Source: Candidatus Gastranaerophilales bacterium (lineage in GTDB: Bacteria; Cyanobacteriota; Vampirovibrionia; Gastranaerophilales; Gastranaerophilaceae). From it: a stretch of 36,205 nucleotides of DNA. The stretch spans positions 1-36,205 of the forward strand of contig CALVEA010000022.1 in NCBI GenBank assembly GCA_944326455.1. Reading direction: 5' to 3'. Of this stretch, positions 7,712 through 14,071 are shown one piece after another; position 1 is the stretch's first letter, and each line of letters begins with the position of its first letter. Position numbers and translations under genes: made by a program. The notes under the pieces were generated by a model. The model was given only the letters and a program-made list of their open reading frames with translations, made no database searches and was not told where the DNA came from.

Positions 7712-7921
7712 TTAATTTCTATTAAGCACTTTTGAGTAAACTTCTATAAAATATTCTATAGAACGATTATGACTAAGTTCTGCCCCCTTAGGGAAAAAAC
7801 AGCCGGGTATTTCGCCTCTGTCTCTGTGAGAACTTACGCATTCACAGCAAATCCCTCTTTTAGTACATGTAGTAGACGAACATGTGCATTCTTGCAGATT
7901 TTCTTCTCGTTTACATTCCAT
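7712..7921 (-). CDS. Small Cys-rich DUF6485-like protein
   Basis: 69 residues. It starts MECKREENLQECTC and has a dense cysteine pattern (CKREEN, CTCSSTTC, RGICCEC, GCFFP) characteristic of the DUF6485 group of small anaerobe proteins, probably metal- or Fe-S-binding. The start at 7921 is preceded by GGAAGGAA about 8 nt upstream. A longer upstream frame overlapping queH would add an unconserved 20 residues. The gap to the queH stop is 37 bp with no terminator, so it is probably the last gene of the VKOR-queH operon. Function unknown. Confidence 0.7.
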   Translation of the reverse strand: MECKREENLQECTCSSTTCTKRGICCECVSSHRDRGEIPGCFFPKGAELSHNRSIEYFIEVYSKVLNRN

Positions 7922-7958
7922 AATATTTATTCCTTCCGCTCTTGGTGATAACTTATTC

Positions 7959-8522
7959 TTATTGCTGTTTATGCTTTGCAAACTCGCAGCCGCAATAATT
8001 TTGTCTGTAAATACCGAGTTCTTTTGAAATGTTATTGGTTTTTAGGAACCCATCCTTTTTTTTGAAGTCTTGCGATAAATAAGATATATCTAAATTCGTT
8101 TCACAAAAAGACTCTCCGATTTGAGAAATTTTTTGGAAATTTTTGTGCGGACTTATTACAAGAGATGTGGTAAATTGCTTGATTCCTAATTCCTTAGCTT
8201 TCTGAAAAGCTTTAGTTAGTCTTAGTTTAATGCATTTGTCGCAGCGTGCACCTCTTTCAGGTTCATTTTCAAGACCTTTTACAAAATCCAGAAATTCCTT
8301 ATGGTTATAAGGTTCAACAATGAGTTCAACTCCAAAATGGCTGCAGACCTTTTGCTGGGCTTCTAAACGACGATTAAATTCTTCTTCTGTATCGAGGTTT
8401 GGGTTGCAGAAATAGACGACAGGAACGTATCCCTCTTCCTGTAACAGAGAAATGGGATAGCCTGAACAAATCCCGCAGCAGGCATGCAACAATATTTTAT
8501 TATTTTCTTGGCTTTGCTCCAT
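7959..8522 (-). CDS. queH: Epoxyqueuosine reductase QueH
   Basis: Reduces epoxyqueuosine to queuosine in tRNA, the last step of queuosine synthesis, in the cytoplasm. It is the non-homologous alternative to cobalamin-dependent QueG. 187 residues with the QueH cysteines: HACCGICSG (C15, C16, C19), CDKC (C94, C97), and a C-terminal YCGCEFA pair. TSLVISPHKN is a typical family motif. The ATG lies inside the 3' end of the VKOR-DsbA gene (23-bp overlap), so expression is probably translationally coupled. No strong Shine-Dalgarno is visible, which fits coupling. Confidence 0.93.
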   Translation of the reverse strand: MEQSQENNKILLHACCGICSGYPISLLQEEGYVPVVYFCNPNLDTEEEFNRRLEAQQKVCSHFGVELIVEPYNHKEFLDFVKGLENEPERGARCDKCIKLRLTKAFQKAKELGIKQFTTSLVISPHKNFQKISQIGESFCETNLDISYLSQDFKKKDGFLKTNNISKELGIYRQNYCGCEFAKHKQQ

Positions 8523-9690
8523 GTTTTATTAATGTTTCTTTAAATTGGTAATAAGGATTTACACCTACGTATTTTTCACCGTTGATATACATGGTCGGTG
8601 TTGCGTCAATTTCAAGTTTTGCACCATATTTTATTTCTTTTTGGATTTCATCATCGACTTCTTCGGATTGAAGATCATTTATAAATCTGGTCTTATCAAA
8701 CCCGAGCTTGTCAGCAAGTTTTAACATTTCGTTCATTGTTTTTGGCTGATTCTCGTAAAGTAGAGAACTCATTTCCCAGTAATTTCCCTGTTTTGCCGCG
8801 GCAAGTGCACCTTTTGACATAAAGCAAGCATTAGGGTGCATTGTATAACTAATATATGGGTTACAAACCCTATCAAAAGGATAGTTATGGTGAACGATTT
8901 TTATATTTGAAAATTCTTTTGCTGCTCTGTGAAGCATAATGTTATGTATATAGCAGAGCGGACATACGTAATCTGAGTATAATTCTATAACAACATCTCC
9001 ATCTTTTGCGCCGAGAATATTTCCTTTTACTCTGTAGGGATTATACTTTATGTTTCTATACTTTAATATGTCTCTGCTTCTTTTTACATTAGGCACAAAG
9101 TTTAAAGTAATACCGCTGTATGCAAGGAAGGTTAAGGAAGCAATAAGCAGTATAATAAAAGTTTTGAAATATTTTTTTGCACCTTCAATAAAATCGAAGT
9201 ATGTTGTTTTAAAATCTGCAACGATTTTTTTAAACATGCCGCCAGCTGCAGTAAGTGCAATTATCAAATCTAAGAAATATGTTATAAAGCAAAGTATGCA
9301 AAGTTTGTGTATTTTAAATAAGCTTATACCTGCAAGCACCATCGAAACCAGGAATGCAATTGTTCCTAAAAAAGTTATATATGCGCGAGGTTCCTTAAAT
9401 ACTTCAAGAAATTTCAGGAATTTTACATTTTTAAACTTATCAACAACAGTCAGGAACAAGACCAGAAGGTAGAAAAAGATTCCCCAGTACGCAAGAGGTA
9501 TACCTAAAAATTGCGAAGAAGGTGTTCTGGCAGCCCCGTCGCAGTCTACAAAATCATTTATGGAGCAGAAGCTTGAAAGTGCATACTGGTCATAGTTTGC
9601 TTTGTAATAAATTATTGCAAGCTCTACTGAAAGAGCCAGACCTATTATTGCTAGAATTTGTATGGCTAATTTTTTCTTATCAATTTTCAT
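8500..9690 (-). CDS. VKOR-DsbA fusion (disulfide bond formation)
   Basis: A single 396-residue membrane protein joining a vitamin K epoxide reductase domain to a DsbA-like thioredoxin domain. It is predicted to make disulfides in exported proteins and pass electrons to quinone, replacing the DsbA/DsbB pair. The VKOR part has five hydrophobic segments (about 9-29, 67-84, 104-124, 130-150, 176-196), the loop cysteines C42 and C50, and the redox motif CILC (131-134). The periplasmic thioredoxin part has CPLC (243-246) and the cis-Pro loop DATPTMYING. Such fusions are known in cyanobacteria and relatives. It is first in an operon with queH and a small Cys-rich protein. Confidence 0.9.
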   Translation of the reverse strand: MKIDKKKLAIQILAIIGLALSVELAIIYYKANYDQYALSSFCSINDFVDCDGAARTPSSQFLGIPLAYWGIFFYLLVLFLTVVDKFKNVKFLKFLEVFKEPRAYITFLGTIAFLVSMVLAGISLFKIHKLCILCFITYFLDLIIALTAAGGMFKKIVADFKTTYFDFIEGAKKYFKTFIILLIASLTFLAYSGITLNFVPNVKRSRDILKYRNIKYNPYRVKGNILGAKDGDVVIELYSDYVCPLCYIHNIMLHRAAKEFSNIKIVHHNYPFDRVCNPYISYTMHPNACFMSKGALAAAKQGNYWEMSSLLYENQPKTMNEMLKLADKLGFDKTRFINDLQSEEVDDEIQKEIKYGAKLEIDATPTMYINGEKYVGVNPYYQFKETLIKHGAKPRK

Positions 9691-9727
9691 TAACTATACT
9701 CCCCTATCTTGTCCTGTCTATAACCCA

Positions 9728-9755
9728 ATTCTAATATATAACAATATTTTTTCAA
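9728..9755 (-). promoter_or_regulatory. Candidate promoter of the VKOR-DsbA operon
   Basis: Minus strand TTGAAA (9755-9750), 16-nt spacer, TAGAAT (9733-9728), about 38 bp upstream of the start codon. Confidence 0.5.
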
Positions 9756-9881
9756 TATTACAAATACCAACCTGCTCTAATCCCAAAGTGTTAGCCGGAA
9801 AGCCTAAGATTGTTTTTTTATTAAGATTTGTTAACAAAATCATACATTCTAATGATTTTATTTAAAAAATATACTGCTAAT

Positions 9882-9965
9882 ATATACCTATACTCCTTAA
9901 AAAACGACGATACACATATCCCTAATCAACAGCTATGCACGATATTCGTTCATAGCTTTTTCTTT
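9882..9965 (+). ncRNA. Candidate small RNA 1 (intergenic, G-poor)
   Basis: A strong plus-strand terminator here has no plus-strand gene upstream of it. TTCTAA (9847-9852), 17-nt spacer, TATACT (9870-9875) would start a transcript near 9882. The transcript is A/C-rich and G-poor and contains ACTCCTTAA, whose CTCCTT is complementary to a Shine-Dalgarno sequence. It ends in the 9931-9957 hairpin plus a T run. Inferred from sequence only. Confidence 0.4.
9931..9965 (+). terminator. Strong intrinsic terminator without an upstream gene
   Basis: AGCTATG (9931-9937) pairs with CATAGCT (9951-9957), and an inner ACGA/TCGT arm (9939-9942 / 9946-9949) closes a TAT loop. The tail is TTTTCTTTT. Confidence 0.75.
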
Positions 9966-9994
9966 TGGGGGGTAAATATATAATACTGAAATAG

Positions 9995-10060
9995 CAAAAT
10001 AACACGAGCGGGAGTATTATAAAGGTTATTTTGTAAAGCTTTTGTAACAATTGTTATATA
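9995..10060 (+). promoter_or_regulatory. Inverted repeat overlapping a candidate promoter
   Basis: CAAAATAAC (9995-10003) and GTTATTTTG (10025-10033) form a perfect 9-bp inverted repeat. Its right arm overlaps TTGTAA (10031-10036), which is followed after 18 nt by TTATAT (10055-10060). This suggests an operator on the promoter of the downstream membrane-protein pair. The promoter match itself is weak. Confidence 0.35.
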
Positions 10061-10111
10061 AAAGTCAATTTTGTATGCTCAGGTGTTTTATACTAGTTGG
10101 GTAGAAGTGTT

Positions 10112-10720
10112 ATGAAAATACAGCCGGAAGCAAATAATATAGCAATGTCGGGATGGAGTTGGTCATCCTTTAAGAACAGCATTAAACAGCGTGTTATTGA
10201 TGCTGTGCCTGTGTCTACCATTAAAGACGGCACGAAGAGAGTTGAGAAATGGAAATATTTTGATGAAAAGATGTCCAAGCCTGCGGAAAACCGCTTTATA
10301 ATGGGAGCAACAGCAATGGTTACCCAACCTGTTATTGATTATAACAACCATAAGGTTGACCAAGAGACAAGAAGAGTATCCCGTAATAGAACAATAGCTA
10401 AAATACTTGCAGGGACTGGGGTCGGTATGATTGTTCGCGGTTCATGCTACAGCTTGGTAAAAAAGATGACAGATGTTAACGGGAAAAGTAAATATAGCCA
10501 AGCATTACTGCCAACAGAATTTTTAAAAGATTTGACAAAAGATGCCAAGCTCTTAAAAAACTACAGAAGTGCGCTTTCAACTGCTGTTGCTATACTTGCA
10601 ATGTGTTTTACAAATTTTGCTATAGATGCCCCTCTGACGGTATATTTGACTAACAAGTTTAATGATAAAACGGCTTCAAACCCGGCAGATTCAAAGAAGA
10701 AGGCGGTGCTGAATGGCTAA
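10112..10720 (+). CDS. Unknown membrane protein A (coupled pair)
   Basis: 202 residues, no family I can name. There is no signal peptide. Two hydrophobic stretches are visible: around 87-105 (AKILAGTGVGMIVRG) and 150-180 (ALSTAVAILAMCFTNFAID...LTVYLTNKF). The second has the same layout as a segment of the protein at 14072-15286 (VLSTAIPVILMGFCLPKMNFALT). The rest is Lys-rich and probably cytosolic. The ATG at 10112 is used; an upstream in-frame TTG has no better ribosome site. The stop overlaps the next gene's start by 8 bp, implying translational coupling and a joint function. No neighbouring pathway gives a clue. Confidence 0.6.
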   Translation: MKIQPEANNIAMSGWSWSSFKNSIKQRVIDAVPVSTIKDGTKRVEKWKYFDEKMSKPAENRFIMGATAMVTQPVIDYNNHKVDQETRRVSRNRTIAKILAGTGVGMIVRGSCYSLVKKMTDVNGKSKYSQALLPTEFLKDLTKDAKLLKNYRSALSTAVAILAMCFTNFAIDAPLTVYLTNKFNDKTASNPADSKKKAVLNG

Positions 10721-11297
10721 TCCTTTACAAAATGTTTTAAGCTGGGTTGCTAAGAATTTTCGAAAAGATGCTTCCAAAATGCTAATATGGACAGGAGTTG
10801 CCGGCTGGGGGTTATCTTCTCTTGCGCAAATCTGTGGTATTGCGTTCAATTCAAAAATCCCGAAGGAACAGAAGAGCTTCCTGATTCCGCAAGAAATCGC
10901 AGACGCTGCTGTTAACGTAGGTTCATTTTTCTTAATAACTCAGGTTGCAAAAAGAACTGTAGCAAGGCTTTTTTCAACAGGAAAGATTGCTCCCAATGCT
11001 GTAAGAAATTATCTTCAAAAAAATAAAGAGTTATATGCTGATAAAATCGGGAAATTGAGCTTTGATTTGGATGAAGTTCTTAAGAAAAATAAAGATTTTC
11101 CTAAGAATGAGTATTATTCATGCAAAAATTTCTATACAACAGTTGCGACTGTCGGCGCAGGAATTCTTTCTTCAAATATAGTAACACCGCTTATTCGAAA
11201 TTATGGCGCATCAAAGATGCAAAAATCTTACTTAAATAAAACTAATTCTCCAACAGCAGTTAACCCTTACCGTACATCTGCCGGTATGAAAATTTAA
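10713..11297 (+). CDS. Unknown membrane protein B (coupled pair)
   Basis: 194 residues, unknown family. Hydrophobic segments lie near residues 23-45 (MLIWTGVAGWGLSSLAQICGIAF), 68-82 and 143-162 (TTVATVGAGILSSNIVTPLI). A charged middle region (about 95-135) carries Lys-rich helices. The start ATG lies within the last codons of protein A (8-bp overlap). The two are therefore almost certainly co-translated and may form a complex in the inner membrane. No catalytic motif was seen. Confidence 0.6.
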   Translation: MANPLQNVLSWVAKNFRKDASKMLIWTGVAGWGLSSLAQICGIAFNSKIPKEQKSFLIPQEIADAAVNVGSFFLITQVAKRTVARLFSTGKIAPNAVRNYLQKNKELYADKIGKLSFDLDEVLKKNKDFPKNEYYSCKNFYTTVATVGAGILSSNIVTPLIRNYGASKMQKSYLNKTNSPTAVNPYRTSAGMKI

Positions 11298-11348
11298 TTT
11301 GCCTAATCTTATTTATTAGTCTAGAATTAATTAAAAGGAGAGTTTAAC

Positions 11349-12572
11349 ATGGTATATGATTACGGGATTATCGGAGGCGGACCGGCAGGTTATACAGCCG
11401 GCATGCTGCTTGCACAAAAGGGAAAGTCTGTAGTAATTTTCGAAAAAGATAAGCTAGGCGGAACATGTCTGAACAAAGGCTGCATCCCTACGAAATCTCT
11501 TCTTCACTCTTCTGAAATCTATAAAGAAGTTTTTTGCTCTTCAAATATAGGGTTAGATATATCCGTAAATTCTTTTGATTTTTCTAAAGTCATGGCAAAA
11601 AAAGAACAGACAGTTGATAAAGTTAGAAAGGCTCTTGAACTTGCCGTGAAAAATTCCGGAGCGGAGGTTGTATATTCCGAAGCTCAAATAAAGGATAAAA
11701 ATACAATTATAGCCGGAGGCAAAGAATACACTGTTTCTGAAATTATATATGCTGCCGGTTCAAAACCAAAGGAGATAAAAGGTTTAGAATTTGATCATGA
11801 ATTTATTTTAAGTTCTGATGATGTATTGAATATTAAGAATTTACCAAAATCTGTTTTAATTGTCGGCTCAGGTGCTATTGGCATTGAGTGGGCAAGAATA
11901 TTTTCTAATTTCGGGGTAGAGGTTTTTGTATCAGAAATTGCGGAACACCTTCTTCCAATTGCAGATGTTGAAGTCTCAAAAAGAATTGAAAGAATCTTTA
12001 AACAGAGGAAAATTAAATTTTTCCTAAATGACAGTATAGAAAAAATAGAAGAGAAAACTGTTACTTTAAAATCCGGAAATAAAGTTAATCCTGACTTTAT
12101 TCTTTCAGCAGCCGGGAGAGTCCCGCTTAAGCCGGATTCAGAATGTATTGTTTTGGGAGACTCTCGCGGTGAAATTCAACTGGCTCATTATGCGATTCAC
12201 CAGGCTAAAAAATATGTTCTCGGAATAGATTATGATAATAATCTTATTCCGTCGGTAATATATGGCGAACCTGAAATAGCCTGGGCTGGCTTGAGGGAAC
12301 AAGATTGCGGTGAGGAATGTCAAAAGATACTGCTTCCGATTACCGCCCTTGGTAAATCTTGGTGTGATGATTCAACAGACGGATTTATTAAGCTGATTTT
12401 GAGAGACAATCTTATAGTTGGTGCTCATATTGTTTCCAGAGAAGCATCAGCTCTTATACATGAGCTTGTTATAGCTATGCAGAATAAATTGACGGCAGAT
12501 GATTTAAAGAAGGTTTGTTTTGCGCATCCGACATATTCTGAAGGTATTTTTGAGGCTCTGCTGAGGGCTTAA
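11349..12572 (+). CDS. lpdA: Dihydrolipoamide dehydrogenase-like flavoprotein (short form)
   Basis: FAD-dependent pyridine nucleotide-disulfide oxidoreductase, most like the E3 subunit that reoxidises lipoamide in 2-oxoacid dehydrogenase or glycine cleavage complexes. FAD site GIIGGGPAGYTAG (6-18), redox motif GGTCLNKGCIPTK (C40, C45), NAD site VGSGAIGIEWAR (about 172-183) and C-terminal AHPTYSEG with the proton-relay His are all present. At 407 residues it is about 60 short of the usual length. The segment between the GR motif (AAGRVP) and the FAD-contacting GD is cut to roughly 17 residues, where about 40 are normal. AAAGGAG about 9 nt before ATG supports the start. It stands alone, without E1/E2 or lipoyl-protein genes beside it. 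Confidence 0.85.
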   Translation: MVYDYGIIGGGPAGYTAGMLLAQKGKSVVIFEKDKLGGTCLNKGCIPTKSLLHSSEIYKEVFCSSNIGLDISVNSFDFSKVMAKKEQTVDKVRKALELAVKNSGAEVVYSEAQIKDKNTIIAGGKEYTVSEIIYAAGSKPKEIKGLEFDHEFILSSDDVLNIKNLPKSVLIVGSGAIGIEWARIFSNFGVEVFVSEIAEHLLPIADVEVSKRIERIFKQRKIKFFLNDSIEKIEEKTVTLKSGNKVNPDFILSAAGRVPLKPDSECIVLGDSRGEIQLAHYAIHQAKKYVLGIDYDNNLIPSVIYGEPEIAWAGLREQDCGEECQKILLPITALGKSWCDDSTDGFIKLILRDNLIVGAHIVSREASALIHELVIAMQNKLTADDLKKVCFAHPTYSEGIFEALLRA

Positions 12573-12582
12573 ACAAAAGAAA

Positions 12583-12613
12583 AAACCTTTCTTTTTGAGA
12601 AAGGTTTGGAATC
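12583..12613. terminator. Bidirectional terminator after lpdA
   Basis: AAACCTTTCT (12583-12592), loop TTTTG, AGAAAGGTTT (12598-12607). On plus a TTTTTT tail follows after 6 nt. On minus the stem is followed directly by TTTTTTCTTTT, making the minus orientation the stronger terminator. Confidence 0.75.
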
Positions 12614-12715
12614 TTTTTTAATAATTCCTCATGTGTGTAGAAGGTTAGTGTGTAGGTTGTATGAAAGGTTGTGTGTTATGTGTTTATTTAATGTTTGTCG
12701 ATTTGACTTACATAT
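12583..12715 (-). ncRNA. Candidate small RNA 3 (G-poor, minus strand)
   Basis: The minus-strand terminator at 12583-12607 has no minus-strand gene in front of it. The preceding 100 nt are A/C-rich and almost free of G, with CAACCTTTC and AACCTTCTAC, which are complementary to GAAAGGT/GAAGGT ribosome-site-like sequences. I could not find a clean promoter, so the 5' end is a guess. Confidence 0.28.
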
Positions 12716-12837
12716 ATATAAAGTCAACCCGTAATATAAAATTGCAATACAATATATATATTGTTACATAACTTTACATTAATTATTTTTTTTTTATAAA
12801 CCCCAAGAATCCACTGGTATTCAAATGTTTAAAGATA

Positions 12838-12874
12838 ATAAAAAAAACCACTCGGTGTGTGTCGAGTGGGTTTG
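12838..12874 (-). terminator. Intrinsic terminator of the small RNA 2 candidate
   Basis: CCACTCG (12847-12853) pairs with CGAGTGG (12862-12868) around GTGTGTGT. AAAAAAAA on plus gives a long T tail on minus; GGTTTGTTTT on plus could also work in the other direction. Confidence 0.7.
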
Positions 12875-12980
12875 TTTTCTGCATCCTAATGGTCTTTTTT
12901 AGTGTTTATTATCTAGGAGTTTATATGATTTTTGGGGTTTATTAGTGCTATTTAGTGTTTCGGCTACACTTAAAGTGTGT
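12838..12980 (-). ncRNA. Candidate small RNA 2 (G-poor, minus strand)
   Basis: Promoter TTGACT (13014-13009), 16-nt spacer, GATAAT (12992-12987). Transcription would start near 12980 and end at the strong hairpin CCACTCG/CGAGTGG with an 8-nt T tail on minus (12872-12838), giving about 140 nt. The 5' end carries an ACACTT/AAGTGT hairpin and the body is A/C-rich with ACTCC. No open frame with a ribosome site lies inside. Confidence 0.42.
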
Positions 12981-12986
12981 AATATT

Positions 12987-13014
12987 ATTATCCCACGTAA
13001 GAATTTAAAGTCAA
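12987..13014 (-). promoter_or_regulatory. Promoter of the small RNA 2 candidate
   Basis: TTGACT and GATAAT on the minus strand with a 16-nt spacer, lying in a spacer with no minus-strand protein gene downstream for over 1 kb. Confidence 0.5.
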
Positions 13015-13094
13015 TACTTGTGTTAAAATTTATATTTACAAAACTTAATATAAGCTAAAAGCCTTTTTGTGCCTTAAAAAAGAGATAAAAAAAT

Positions 13095-13133
13095 AAAAAG
13101 GGTAAAATATACAATTATTACCCTTTTTATTTA
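13095..13133 (-). terminator. Terminator of lpxA
   Basis: AAAAAGGGTAA (13095-13105) and TTACCCTTTTT (13118-13128) form a perfect 11-bp stem directly after the lpxA stop. The minus-strand tail is TTTTTATTTTTTT. Confidence 0.85.
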
Positions 13134-13150
13134 ATTTTTAAAATTTTGAC

Positions 13151-13987
13151 TTAGTCTTCTAATGATTGATATCCTGACTTGTGTGATTTAAGTAAAACCC
13201 CTCTTTTTGATGTCTGGATAAAATTAATCATTTTCTCAATGTATTCGTTCATTGGGATTTCGGCTTTTATTTTTTCAATAGCTTGGGAAGTATTATATTC
13301 TTCAGAAATTAGAAGTTTAAAGGCTTCATTGACGGCAGTTCTAATTTCTTGCGGAACGCCTCTTCTTTTCATTGCAATAACGTTAAGTCCTCTTGGAACA
13401 GGCGGTCTGCCTTCTCCTTTTGAGTATGGCAGGATATCCTGACGGGAAGCGGAAAAACCGCTTATGATTGCCATATCTCCAATTCGTATATTTTGATGGA
13501 AAACGCTCATTCCTCCGACAAATGCACCAAAACCGACATGAACATGTCCGCCCAGTGTAACCAGGTTTGCTAGTATAACCTGATCTTCCAATACGCAGTT
13601 ATGTGCAATATGGGAACCTACCATAAGAAGGCATTTATTCCCGATTCTTGTTGTGAAGTCTCCGCATGCTGCTCCGCGGTGAATAGTTACGTTTTCTTTA
13701 ATAATAGTCTCATTACCGATAACAACCTTTGTGGGTTCACCTTTGTACCCCAAATCTTGAGGTTCGGAGCCTATTGTAGAAAAAGGCGATATTGTACAGT
13801 TTTCACCAATTTCAGCATATTCAATATATGCATTCGCAATAACTCTTGTTCCTTTACCAATTTTTACCCCTTCGCCTATAACAACATTAGGACCTATTGT
13901 TACACCTTCTGATATCTCTGCTGAAGGATGTATAACAGCAGATGGGTGAATTGAACATTTTTCTAAAACTGATGAACTGTTTGACAT
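13151..13987 (-). CDS. lpxA: UDP-N-acetylglucosamine acyltransferase
   Basis: First enzyme of lipid A synthesis, transferring a 3-hydroxyacyl chain from ACP to UDP-GlcNAc in the cytoplasm. 278 residues. The N-terminal two-thirds is a left-handed beta-helix of hexapeptide repeats (IHPSAVIHPSAEISEGVTIG...). HIAHNC at 126-131 contains the catalytic His (H129, equivalent to E. coli H125). SVFHQN, GFSASRQ and the RRGVP region that opens the C-terminal helical domain are all present. GGAG precedes the ATG. It is a single-gene unit with its own terminator, rather than sitting with lpxC/fabZ/lpxD as is common. Its presence indicates an LPS-type outer membrane. Confidence 0.95.
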   Translation of the reverse strand: MSNSSSVLEKCSIHPSAVIHPSAEISEGVTIGPNVVIGEGVKIGKGTRVIANAYIEYAEIGENCTISPFSTIGSEPQDLGYKGEPTKVVIGNETIIKENVTIHRGAACGDFTTRIGNKCLLMVGSHIAHNCVLEDQVILANLVTLGGHVHVGFGAFVGGMSVFHQNIRIGDMAIISGFSASRQDILPYSKGEGRPPVPRGLNVIAMKRRGVPQEIRTAVNEAFKLLISEEYNTSQAIEKIKAEIPMNEYIEKMINFIQTSKRGVLLKSHKSGYQSLED

Positions 13988-14071
13988 TATTTTTCTCCAT
14001 AATTTTCTTTACGAATTAAGTATAGTATAAAAAAAATGGGTTTAAGGAAATTTTTATATTATCTTAATACG

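Larger units (their letters stand above)
9691..10111. other. Intergenic region between divergent genes
   Basis: This 421-bp region holds a minus-strand promoter for the VKOR-DsbA operon (9728-9755), a plus-strand sRNA candidate ending at a strong terminator (9931-9965), an inverted repeat CAAAATAAC/GTTATTTTG (9995-10033), and a weak promoter for the plus-strand membrane-protein pair. No protein gene was seen. Confidence 0.6.
12573..13150. other. Gene-free spacer with two sRNA candidates and terminators
   Basis: In this 578-bp spacer between convergent lpdA and lpxA I find a hairpin after lpdA (12583-12607), a palindrome ACAATATATATATTGT (12749-12764), TTGACTT/AAGTCAA inverted halves near 12703-12727, a second terminator (12845-12872), a minus-strand promoter (12987-13014) and the lpxA terminator (13095-13128). 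No protein gene is convincing. Confidence 0.6.
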
